From Tachypleus tridentatus (taxonomy: Eukaryota; Arthropoda; Merostomata; Xiphosura; Limulidae): a DNA stretch of 64,000 bases. The notes under the pieces are model-generated. The model saw only the letters and a list, made by a program, of their open reading frames with translations. It did not search any database and was not told the origin of the DNA. Every line of letters begins with the position of its first letter. Positions within the stretch are counted from its first letter, which is position 1. Positions 36,500 through 47,600 of this stretch are shown one piece after another. The stretch lies in contig NC_134825.1 of assembly GCF_004210375.1 (NCBI RefSeq), positions 63,789,558 through 63,853,557 on the forward strand, given 5' to 3'. The translations under genes and the position numbers were made by a program.

Positions 36500-38110
36500 A
36501 TTCACATTAGCATGTATTTCCTGGATTTCAGCTTCAATCCTGCTTTTTGAATGTGACGGAATACCATCTCGGTAGGTTCTCGGGTACCAACTTGATAGTA
36601 TGGCCAGACACCAGAACATTGACATTGATCATGCATAGCTCCAATGTGTTAGTTCAATCAAACACTTAAAAGTAGTTGAAGCCTTACAGTGACTGAAAAT
36701 ATGAGTTAGAAATTGTACAGTCCATTTCTCATGCTAAAAGTAGTTTTAGTCTTGTTTTCATTGTCCAGCTAAACTTTTAGATCCAATGACTTAAACGAAC
36801 AGAAGCCTTCTAATGCATTCAGACATTCAACTGTTCACTATAATTGTGAGTTACTGTGTTTGTCCACTAAAAGTTCACACATAACCTCGCTGTTCCTTAT
36901 TTCTTCCTGACAATGAATACTGGAGATGATCAAACACTTTCTGGAAGCTGTATGGTTCCAACGTGCTGCATCCACTGTGTCTCAGCAGTTCTAACCTCCC
37001 TAGTGCTCTAAGGAAGTCAGCACAGGGGCAACCTTACTTGGCATTTGTTACCTGTATCTTTGTGGTGCTGAGCCACTACTGTTTGTCCCAATCAGCCATA
37101 CAATCCTAAATACATGCCATCATATTCATCCAACGAGTCATTGAGTTGCTTTCATTGCAGTGGATCAAGATTGCCTATGCATTCATTAACCAATGCTCTC
37201 AGGTGTGTCAGAAATGTAGTATTTGCTCTTAGTTGTAGCATGAGAGACGAAAACATAGTGTTACCATCAGCCTTGCTTATCATGCCAATAATTGTCCCAG
37301 CTGAATAGCTAATCGTCCATAATTACAAAGTAACACTAAGATGTCACCTTTTGTTGGGTGGATCACTACTCAAGTTATTGTTGTTTCTTTTTGAACAGAA
37401 AACATTTCACCTCAAGCATAACTTCTAATATTGTATTATGTGGAACTAACACATTATACTATGTCTGCAATAAACCATGGAGTACAACTTGTTTACACAG
37501 AGATACTATGTATACTCATGCAGTCCACTATTTTTGGAATCGATCTGATGGAATTTGATAACTTTACCAAAGGCAAAATGATGGATAAACTCTACAGGAC
37601 ATCTATCGTAATGATGCTTTTAGATCAAAGTCTAAGATGATTACCTTTATTATATGACTGACACCTCATAGACTGAGCCACAGGTTTGTATTTTCTCTAT
37701 CATCTAATCTTTGTCATTCAACAGAAGAGTTTGTGTCTAATGGCCAGAGTGGTGATCTATCTCGAAGTACTTAGAAGCTTACAAGATCCATTAGGATTTC
37801 GCTGATTTTGTTCCACCAGGAACTTACAGTTTTACCCTTATCAGTATATACCAATCTACACACAGTTCTGAAAGAGCTATGCTGATCACTAAACTTTTTG
37901 GTGTATGCTGTTATTTGTACTACCCCCGAAGCCAGTGTTCATACTAAACGTGGACCCAGTTAGTTTCTGAAAGCATCTGCCACAACATCTACTACATGTA
38001 ACTTGTCCTCCTGGACCTGTTGATCCAACTGTTACTATCACCGCCTTTGTCTTTTTTATATTTCAGCAAAGCATTTTAAAGAAATTGCAGAGCTGTTTGT
38101 TGAAAGAAAT
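36500..38110 (-). mobile_element. Gypsy (LTR retrotransposon) pol remnant
   Basis: Minus-strand fragments in pol order. Pre-RT linker: NLDPLQ (about 37160), then GQTVVAQHHKDTGNK (37030-37080), which parallels the linker motif LVQHxIDTGDA. RT palm: ECLNALEGFCSFKSLDLK (about 36790-36840) and TTFSMRNGLYNF. A degenerate YLDD-box region reads MINVNVLVSG (about 36600-36640). After a frameshift comes FRHIQKAGLKLKSRKY (36510-36560). Numerous stops. Between 37300 and 38110 only weak protease/nucleocapsid-like hints are visible. No LTRs found. Confidence 0.7.
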
Positions 38111-38122
38111 AGTTCCTCTGCT

Positions 38123-38404
38123 GGCCCGGCATGACCAAGTGTGTTAAGGCGTTCGACTCGTAATCCGAAGATCGCGGGTTCGAATCCCCGTCACACCAAA
38201 CATTCTTGTCCTTTCATCCGTGGGGGCATTATAAAGTGATGGTCAATCCCACTATTTGTTGGTGAAAGAGTAGTCCAAGAGTTGGTAGTGGGTGGTGATG
38301 ACTAACTGCCTTCCCTCTAGTCTTACACTGCTAAATTAGGGACGGCTGGTGCAGTTAGCCCTCGAGTAGCTTTGCTCGAAATTCAAAACAAACAAACAAA
38401 CAAA
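38123..38404 (+). mobile_element. tRNA-derived SINE, family 1, with 12-bp target duplication
   Basis: Flanked by perfect AGTTCCTCTGCT at 38111-38122 and 38405-38416. Begins with a tRNA-like head (A-box region CCAAGTGTGTTAAGG, B box GGGTTCGAATCCC at 38177-38189) and ends in (CAAA)n. The best-preserved pol III promoter of the window. It resembles a tRNA gene but continues into the SINE body without a terminator. Confidence 0.95.
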
Positions 38405-38779
38405 AGTTCCTCTGCTTTTCCTTAAAGCATATACAGTGTTGCTGTCAGAGTCCTTCCCATTTACTAGAACCTAGTGTGATTGTCAAGCACCTCTATTATG
38501 TGGAAAGTACTGGGGAACAGCCATTCTTATTGGCCTAATCCACGACAAAGGAGAAACATTGCCGCTATAAAGGTCACTACATACTCCCTCTTCTCAGGTA
38601 GCTAGCTTGCTGTGACCACTTCATAGTGTGTGACTATCAATACATCTTCCACAGATGGTTTTTGTGTTGCTTTAATATCGATGTCTGTGCCATCCCTACA
38701 CAGAGAGTGATAGTGTGCTCTCTGATAATTTACTACAGAAAATTCAGTGACAGAAAATCTACACTTTTAACTTCATCCA
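38405..38779. other. Segment between SINE and LINE remnant
   Basis: Continues the sequence interrupted by the SINE and may be further Gypsy (gag) debris on the minus strand. No motif clear enough to call. Confidence 0.3.
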
Positions 38780-40240
38780 CATTAGCAGTGACCTTTACAA
38801 AGAATGTCAAAAGTTTTGTAAGACAAGACTTTCCTAGTTGAAACCACGTTCACTATCAATAAAATTCTCAACATTGTTAAATGAATTTGCAAAACATCTT
38901 TCATCAGACTTTTGAAAACTTTTCTCAGAAATGATATAAGACTAATAAGCCTATAAATATTGAAACAATTTTTATCTCCTCCCTTGAAAAGATAAGTAAC
39001 ATTATCCACCTTCCAATCCTCTGGCATCTGATCACTATTTAAGGACTTACAAAAAATAGTAGCAAGTGACCCACATCTTCCAGTATACATGTCGGAAATG
39101 AAAATCATTATAATTATGATCTCATTAACAGCTGAAATCTTAATCTCACTATAAAGTTTCTTATTAATTTCGTCAGTAAGATCTGGTGGTCTCTAACAAA
39201 TTCTTACTAAAAGTTGTTTCTAACCCTACCAGCAGTTTAAAGTTATTTATTTTATTTCTTCTAGGATTGCAACAGTAACAGTAACAATAACTTCTACCCT
39301 TAGAACAACTTCTATGCTTATTTTTATGCTAAACTTTTGTCTCCATTTCTCTCTTTTTGCATATACTTTATGCTAGTCTTTGCTACTATCAAGTAGAAGC
39401 TTAAAACTTCCCTTACCGCTGAGTTAATAGCCATAGCAAGCAAGCTAATTCATACACTATTTGAATACAAATCATTAATTCCAAAAACTTCTCTCTTCCA
39501 TTGAACTGATCCCACGAGTTCAATTAGGCAATCTGCTCTTCCTTACGTACTAACAAAAGCCTATCATTTAGCTCTAGTGACCTACTTATAATTTTATTCC
39601 CACAATTAATTCTCGGTAGTATCCCTAACACGACTAAATTGTGGCATTTTTCTTTAAATACTTTTATTAACCCTTGTATTTATCAAGTAACTCCTTTCCC
39701 ACATCGTTAGCCTCTACATGCACAATAAAAAATTCATCATTACTAGTCCCCATATTATATTTTTTACTCTGTAAGTTATATCCATCACCTGTGTAATTTA
39801 AATATTTTCTTCATAATTACATCACAAAATATCCTATCCACATACATTATAAAAGAGTTATTTATGACTTAAACTTTTTAAGTTTACCATTCACGTCCTT
39901 CTCTGTTCTTTTCGTTTTCTTTCCGTCCAATAGTTCCTGATCTGCACAAACAAGAGCTGAAATATGTTGATCAATAGACATGCTCATTACAACTTAATTC
40001 ACTATTGTTAACTCTAATTGTAGTGTTTTAACATCTTGAAAGTCATTGTAAGCTAATGTATCTTTTGCATGAAAAAGCTCATGCTCCTATTGAAATTATT
40101 TTGCCATTTCTAACAGTTTACAATTCTCTTTATTTATTGCCTGCACTTTAGATAGCCTCCAACTTCTCCTCTAGCCTGCAAACTCTACAAACAAATTACA
40201 CATCTAGATTCCTTGGAAGTACATGCAACAACAATAACAT
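38780..40240 (-). mobile_element. CR1/L2-like LINE remnant
   Basis: Minus-strand 38782-39108 carries the N-terminal reverse-transcriptase block DWKVDNVTYLFKGGDK, then a degraded form of the YRPISLTS motif (YRLISLISFLRKVFKSLM). Upstream (39200-40240) lie degenerate ORF1-like pieces, including a region that could encode a coiled coil near 40020-40200. The downstream part is missing. Same broad family as the remnants at 6.0-7.2 kb and 42.8-44.1 kb. Confidence 0.65.
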
Positions 40241-40506
40241 TGTGTGATGGTAATTGAGGTTAAAGTTGATTTCATTACCCAAAAGGTATTACCAGGGGCG
40301 GTCAGAAACGTTCGTTTCCCTTCACCTCAGTGCTTGAATGAGAGTTAAAGAGCGTCAGTCTTAAAGTTATCTTGATTTGCCATGATCGAAACGTGATATT
40401 AAATTTGTTGATTAGAGGTATAATGGAAAGTCAGGAAAAGCGAAAAAGGAAACGGAAATGGGGAAAGGAGAGCTTCGGTGGATGATTTCTTGACTACAGG
40501 AGAAGG

Positions 40507-40790
40507 TTTGTTTGTTGTTGTTTTTTGAATTTCGCGCAAAGCCACTCGAGGGTTATTTGCGCTAGCCGTCCCTAATTTAGCAGTGTAAGACTAGAGGGAA
40601 GGCAGCTAGTCATTGCCACTCACCGCCAACTTTTGGGCTACTCTTTTACCAACGAATAGTGGGATTGACCGTCACATTATATCGCTCCCACGGCTGAAAA
40701 GGCGAGCATGCTTGGTGCGACGGGGATGCGAACCCGTGACCCTCAGATTAAGAGTCGTACGCCTTAACCTACCTGGTCATGCTGGACCAT
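40507..40790 (-). mobile_element. tRNA-derived SINE, family 1
   Basis: Same body as the 32.0 kb copy. The tRNA-like head at the right end has B box GGGTTCGCATCC (minus strand). Flanked by an imperfect duplication, AGGAGAAGG (40498-40506) and AGGGGAAGG (40791-40799). Lies about 770 bp upstream of the MEMO1 start codon. Confidence 0.9.
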
Positions 40791-40799
40791 AGGGGAAGG

Positions 40800-41556
40800 T
40801 GAGATGTGAAATGTGGAAGAGAGGTGAGAAGGGAGGTGTAGGCCGAGTACGTCAATTGCTGTTTAAAAATCCAGCAATCTTGTTCTAGTGAATGAGACGT
40901 AAATATGTTTACCTTTAACACTTATTGTTTATAAGCTTATATTGAAAAAGTTAAGTAAGTTATGCATAATGATTTGAACAAAAATTTGACGGGCCTTTTA
41001 AGAGATGGAAACAATGGATTCAAATATGAATGGAAATTTTACTGTGGGGAGTAAAATTACATATCAATCCTGAATTCTTAAATAAACATAAAACTACACA
41101 AGAAGCTGTATGTTCTCAGCCTATTTTGGGTATCAGAACCAGATTTTTAGCGTTATAAGCCTTTAGGCTTACCTCTAAGCCACTGGGACCAGAAATGTTG
41201 GTTACGTGCTCTTCACTGTGGGTAATGAACCCTGGAGTTTTACGTTATAAGTCCGTAAACTTAACGCTGACCCACTGGGAGAGAATTTAAAAGGACATTC
41301 TTCAGATAATATCATTTTCTTATATTTTAAAGCAATTAATAGATGGCGATATGGTCGAAAAATCAACGAATAACAAAAGAAGATAAAGTAGTATTTATTT
41401 GTGAGGTTGATGTTTGCTTTGCATTAAATAAATTGTCATAGAGTCTTTTATTTGACTTATAATTTAGTTGAGGCATAACGCTACGAAAACTACACTGAAC
41501 AGTACTTGTATTTTATTGAAAGGGAAATTCGAGTAGTTGGCAAAATTGGTTCTGTT
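40800..41556 (+). promoter_or_regulatory. MEMO1 upstream region / 5' UTR
   Basis: Sequence between the SINE and the MEMO1 start codon. It must hold at least the 5' UTR, but no TATA box, initiator or CpG-rich core can be fixed by eye. A tandem pair of tRNA-like SINE heads sits at 41125-41290. Confidence 0.35.
41125..41290 (-). mobile_element. Tandem pair of tRNA-like SINE family-2 heads
   Basis: Two minus-strand tRNA-like modules about 85 bp apart, each starting TCCCAGTGG. They carry the blocks GCGTTAAGTTTACGG / GAGGTAAGCCTAAAGG and end in a B-box-like GGGTTCATTACCC or GGTTCTGATACCC. Clearly related to each other and to the heads near 18.4 and 51.4 kb. Confidence 0.65.
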
Positions 41557-41617
41557 ATGTCAACTGAAAGATCAGTCCGTAGAGCAACTCACTCGGGAAG
41601 CTGGTATACTGATTCAG
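41557..41617 (+). CDS. MEMO1: MEMO1 coding exon 1
   Basis: Residues 1-20 plus one base. ATG at 41557, donor TTCAG|GTTTGT. Contains the family-typical HSGSWYTDS. Confidence 0.95.
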
Positions 41618-44600
41618 GTTTGTGTAATACCTAAGTGGCACTGTTAATGTTACTCATAATCACGGTTTATTATTATGTAATTTCGTACCTTAATTTTCCA
41701 CTTTTCCGCCCATGTTTTTGTTGTTATAATTATCTTTCTTATGTAAGAATATTTATTGAAAAACAATAATTATTACTACATCGGTATTATTTATTTCGCT
41801 GTAAATTGCACGTTTAAATTATAATTTAAGGTCAAAGAATATATATTGTAAAATGTAATAGTATCAGCAAGTTAGTGCAGTTTCAAATTCAATTTATGTC
41901 AAATTAATGTAGGCCATATTCATTGCAGCTGAATTCTAACAGTAATATTGTAAAGATAACTTTAATTGTACAGTGGTTACTAAAAATATTCATTCATTTT
42001 GGTTCATGATTATGTTAAGATGTCTAAAATTATATTTCTTTTTGCAGGAAATATATTCATACTTTTCTGTACACAAGTTCTTCATTTTAATGTATTTTTA
42101 AAAGCTGAGAATAACCAGTACTCACAGTTGTAGATTTATTCTACTTCTGAGAGTAACATTGTGGTGTTTCCAGATTCTTTCTTTGTATTAAGAACAGTGT
42201 TTGTATCATGTAATGGTTTTTTTTTTTTTTTTTGTACATTAACTATTTCATTTCACTGTTGTTGTTTCTCTGCAGTTATGCCATGAATTTGTCAGTGCAA
42301 GTTTTGGAGAAAGATTTTATATTTTAATTTCTACTGGTGTGTTTTGCTCTTGTTCAGATTGTTTTTACTTTACATCACAAAACAGTTACCAATCAGTTTG
42401 TTGTTTTGGTAGATATGTGGTTTATTAAGAGCAGTGTAGGGGCTTACAGTTTATTGAATATAATAGGAGCAAAGAGTTAGTTTTGTGTGTAAACTTATAA
42501 GGAAACTAGTGGTGAATATGTGGAACTTGTGGCTTATATATTGGAGAGAAAAAAACAAAAAGGAAGCTATCCCAAGTAGAGGTGGTAGAGAAGTTTAACT
42601 GTGGAAAATGGCAGCAGGAATCAGAATAACTTGAGCTTTCACATGCAAGAGATACATTTGCTATAAATTATTTTCAAGGAATTAGAAACAGTGTTAGAGA
42701 TAAAGATAAGTAACAAGTTTCAGTTTATAGCTTATGCAGTTAAAGATCTAAGGGAGTGAAGAAAATCTGAATAGATACATATGGATACTATAGTTATAGG
42801 TGATTCTTTAGTATGGCACATGGATAGAATTGTCTTCATATTATCCATGAAGAAAATATTGTTATTTAGGGGACAATGGTAGAAAACATTACTGCTAAGT
42901 GACATTAGTAAAGGTATTAGCAGTGAGGCAGTATGTGTAATACATATAAAAGCTAATGTTGTAGGGAAGGGTAGGTCAGATAAATTAAATAAGAAGTAGA
43001 GAAGGCTAATAAAGGCATTTAAAGAAAAGGCAGTTTTTTTGTTAGGGGTATTATCACACATTAACTATGGAGGTGAGATTGTAAATAGTTGTTAAGACTA
43101 GATGCTAGGCTTAAGGTACTATGTAAAAATGAGTAGATAAGTTGGATGGATTTCTGGAATCAGTGTGCTGGTAATAAAAAGTTAGAATAGGTGAACTACA
43201 CTTAACTAGTGGTGGATATGTTTGCAAGAACTATTAACTCTGCTGTATGGAGTGACTTTAAACTAGGGCTTGACAGAGATGAAGGTCATTAATATTATTA
43301 ATAAGGGAATGATCAAGTTTTCTGAAGATATTAAAGATTTAGATGTGGTTGTTTGTGAGGATACTGTTGTTGTTTTACAAAAGGATTTAGATCATTGGAT
43401 GTGATTTTTAGATCCAGAAATGGCAAGTGGCATCATATTATGTCTTAAGGTAATGAAAGTAGGCTACATTATTTAATCTGTAATCAACATATTTATTGGC
43501 AGTGTGCTGTTGCATATTGGGTTTTTTGTGTAATTATGAGAATATTGAATATAAGTCATTCCCTTTACATATTCCTCTTTATTATTCATTTGGAGTATTG
43601 TGTTAAATCTTATGCTCCTTATATTAAGGACCTTGAATTGTTGAGAAAGGATCAAAGGAATGCTAATGGGATGATTTCAGTGGTAGAGAGGCTATTAAAT
43701 GGGGATAGTTTGAAGTCTTTAATAACATTTTCTTTTGAGAAAAAAATAGCTAGAATAGATCTGATTGAAACTTTCAGGGTTGTAAAGGTCATAAATAGGA
43801 CTGATTTCCTTACCTTTTTTTGTGTTTAACAATAAGAGTGGTAGGACTACAAGGCATAGATTTAAGGTTTGGCAGGGTAGAAGTTATCTGAAAATTAGGC
43901 AGTTGGAATATACTTCCTTCATAAATGCTAATGCAACAGGTTTGGAAAAGTTTCAGAGAAGGCTTGATGAATAGTTAAAATTTCAGAGCTAGATATAGGA
44001 AAATTGATGTCTGAAATGAACAGCCATGATGGACCAAGGGATACCTTGTTGCTCCTCAAATTTGTTTGTTGGAACAGTTTCTCGTAGCTTTGTACTTGTT
44101 TTGTTGGGTGCCCTAACTTGCTTTGGTTTCTTCAAGTATTTTTAGTGTTTCCACTTATATTTTATGCATTTTATTTCTAGAGGTTATCCTTTCCCCAGAA
44201 ATGGTTCTACTTGTTAAGGGTTTATCACTTTGAGCTTGATCAGAATGTTGTAGGAGAACTGTCTGCTTCAGACTGTGTTACTCTCCACAGAAGAAATATC
44301 TAGTATCTACATATTTGTACATATGTTCAAAGTCATTGTAAAACCTCTAACCTAATGTAATAATGTGAATAGAAGTTGTCTATGATGTAATCATGATATC
44401 ATTGTCAAGAAGTCAACACACTCTTATACAGTACTCCCTTTAAGCTCTTTGTGTAAACCAAAAGCTCATTCTTTTTTCAGCACTATACTACTTATACATG
44501 CTATTTTCTTAGGCATTTTGCCAAACAAAGGATCTTTTAGACTGAACCTAACTTTTAAGTTGAAAATAATTTCAGTTAAAGCTTTCAGTAAGAATTATCT

Positions 44601-47600
44601 TTCTTATGTTAATTTTATTTCTTCACTTAACTGAACCACAAGAGTTTAGATAAATGTTTATTGTCATTAAACTTTGGATAGGATATAGGCAGATGCTGAT
44701 TTTCAGTTTTGATTTCATGAAAAAAATATGTAAAAAAAAAGATTAGGACAATAACAGAAAATGTTTGAAACAGAAAACAAAAGGGGAAAATCTAATAGTA
44801 ATTTCAGTTTTTTATTGAAAAATAGTTCTTATATCTACATGCTTCAGTGGCAACTATATATACTCTGATGGTGAGTAGTTTCCATCATGATGTATGAAAT
44901 GGTTGGTTCTGCCTTGTATTTTTCATCTTATACTCAGAACTTGTGTCCTTTTGTGTATGTAGCCTTTGTTGGCTCTACTATTTCCTTGGATAATTTTAAC
45001 TAATACCACCCACAGCCTGCCTTTCTTTTTTATTGTTTTTCTATCCAAAATGAGGATCAAGTAACTCCATATTAATCCTTTGCTACCATGATAACTTGGG
45101 TGTGTGACATTCTACCACATATTCCAGCATATGAGCTTGCTGCATGCATCTAAAAATGTACTCTTTTTTATTATATCCTTCTCTTTATTTTCATCTTTGT
45201 GCAGATTATTTTCTGTTTCATTTTCCTGTCAACTCTCAGTTGCAACATCTTCCCCAACCTTGAGACTCCTTCTCTGTGGTTACGATAATTCCTTATTTCT
45301 TCACCTGCCATCTTTTGAGCCTCTTCTTTCAGCTTGTTGGGAATCATTTTTTCTTCTACTTTGATTCTGTTTTCTCTGTGTTCATCTTTGCCTTTTGCTA
45401 TTCCACTCCTTACCACTTTTTCTGTGCCTCTTCATCACAACAGCCAACAGCTTTATTGGAGAAGATCATACCAAACTCCATTTTGTTTTGAATTTTTCTT
45501 TGGTAGTTGCTGAGTTTTTTTTGTTTGTTTGTTTAAACTCCCTTATTGTTATCTTGAAAAACAATTTGGTACCCTTCAGTCTAGAAGATATTTTAGCTGG
45601 GAAGTTTCTTATTCTTTGGAGATTCTGATAAAGTTCATCTGTAGCAGGGCTCTCAGTGGAGTTCCACAATGAAGGGTCCCAGACAACCAAATTAAATTTT
45701 TTCAAGAGTTTCAGTGAAATTTTTCAAGAGTCCCATACATAGAATTTAATAAACTAAAAAAGAAAAGGAAAAAAAAACATACACTTCAGTGTCAGTGAAA
45801 AACTTTACTTATATGTTCATATGTTTACCTTCTGCAAGTGGAAAACAGCATCTTAATGTTCAGTGAAAAAATTATAATTTACACTGTATTTTTCTCTTTA
45901 TGACTACAAAATAATATTTATGATGAGATTTAAAATAGTTTTCTTAATCTGAAAATTTTCAAATATCATTTGCATCACCCCTAAAAACGTCAGTAGAGTG
46001 TTTGTAGAAAAAAACTGTTATTTTGTTTATACTAACTGTCTATTAGGTCAGTTGATTTAACCAGACCTCATAACCACCATGAAATTTAGTAAATAATTAT
46101 AAATTTACCTTATCTTTTTAATGACTGCAGATTGTTACAGAAAACCACAGTTGTTTATCCTAGTTAGCTTAAAGCTTGTAATAGTATACATCTTTAGTTA
46201 TTATTTTATTGTCCTTTGAACCATGTCTGCTATTTGCACCATATAAACTGCAAATCTTGTGACATGGATAACTTGTGAAATGTATCGCATAAGAATTGCT
46301 ATCATTTAATAATATTAATGTTATCTAACCTGAAAGGTTTTCAATTTTTACATCTTGGTTACTTTTATAATAATAGAAAAGAATACACATAAAAATGAGA
46401 AATAAAGTATTTACTTTATTAACTCTCAACTGTCAATAGAACTTGTCCCTATTTTTATGCTAATTGGACTGCTGCATTAAATAATTTCTGTTTAATTAGA
46501 TAAAGCATGAAAGAACATAATACTAAAATACACAAGAGAAAGCAATGGTCCATGACTATCACAATTTGTCTGGCTATTTTCTGTTTGTTTTAAATATTAC
46601 CTTAAATAATACAAGTATTGGAAAGTTCTGATAGAGAGGATATGACAGGTAGGCATGACAAGATGGGTCTGATTTTTTTATTTTATTGCTCTGTAACTAA
46701 TTAATATTGAAGACTGTATGTAAATTATGCTTTGCATGAGCAATGGAACACAATAATAAGTAATTTATATTAAATTTTATACTTCTCAGGTGCAGGGTAA
46801 AAAATTAAAGAGGGAAGACATGCATGACACAAACATTTATTCTCAAACTTTACTTAAAATTTAAATAATATTGAACTCTTATTTATTATCTATGTTCTAG
46901 TGCTTAATTTATTAATATACATTGATAATAAAGTAGTTTTAATTAAATTTGGAATGTTAACTGTGAAAAGTTGTGATATGCACTTTAAGTTACCTGAGAT
47001 GATAGAGTTAATCATTATTTTTATGAAATTTATTGTCATTGGTGAAACTTGTTAGAAGTTGATTGTGGATAACTGTATGAAGACTGTATACTATTTAGCC
47101 TGTTATGGTACAATGTTTGAAGCAAAATATTTGTACTTGTCTTACATATGGAGCATTTTGCAGTGCACACTTTGATACCTTTGGTGGTCAAATCTTGTGC
47201 TTCCCAACAAATTCTCATGCATTCAGGACCTGGGAGTATGGATTAACTAAAACCACATGTAGTAATCTCTAATTCCTTTGGTTTTGCTCTGGTTCAGGGA
47301 GGTTTATAAAGTTTTTAATTTCCATGAATCTCATTGTGCCCCAACATCGTGCTCCTCATTTTGTGGTTCCTTCCCAGCACTCAACTTTCTGGCAGGTTAG
47401 CTTTCAATGGGCTTGTGTTTCTGGAGTTATTCCTTGGCTGAAGTTGAGTGGGAGCTTAGCTCTTACACTTTCCATGCTTTTGGACTTTCATCACACAGAT
47501 GCTCTCTCAAGAACTTTGTCTTTCAGACCTCAAGTCTTATTTGTTTTCAACTATGTTTTGAGGGATTTGTACAGAGGATATACTTGTTGGTCTGCATTTC

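Noticed and set aside
38123..38200. tRNA gene
   Set aside because: A and B boxes are good, but the sequence continues into the SINE body and (CAAA)n tail and is bounded by a target duplication, so it is a SINE head.
43536..43829. 97-codon plus-strand frame as a host gene
   Set aside because: It reads [12 protein letters not shown] and neighbouring residues typical of LINE reverse-transcriptase C-termini, so it is part of the LINE remnant.
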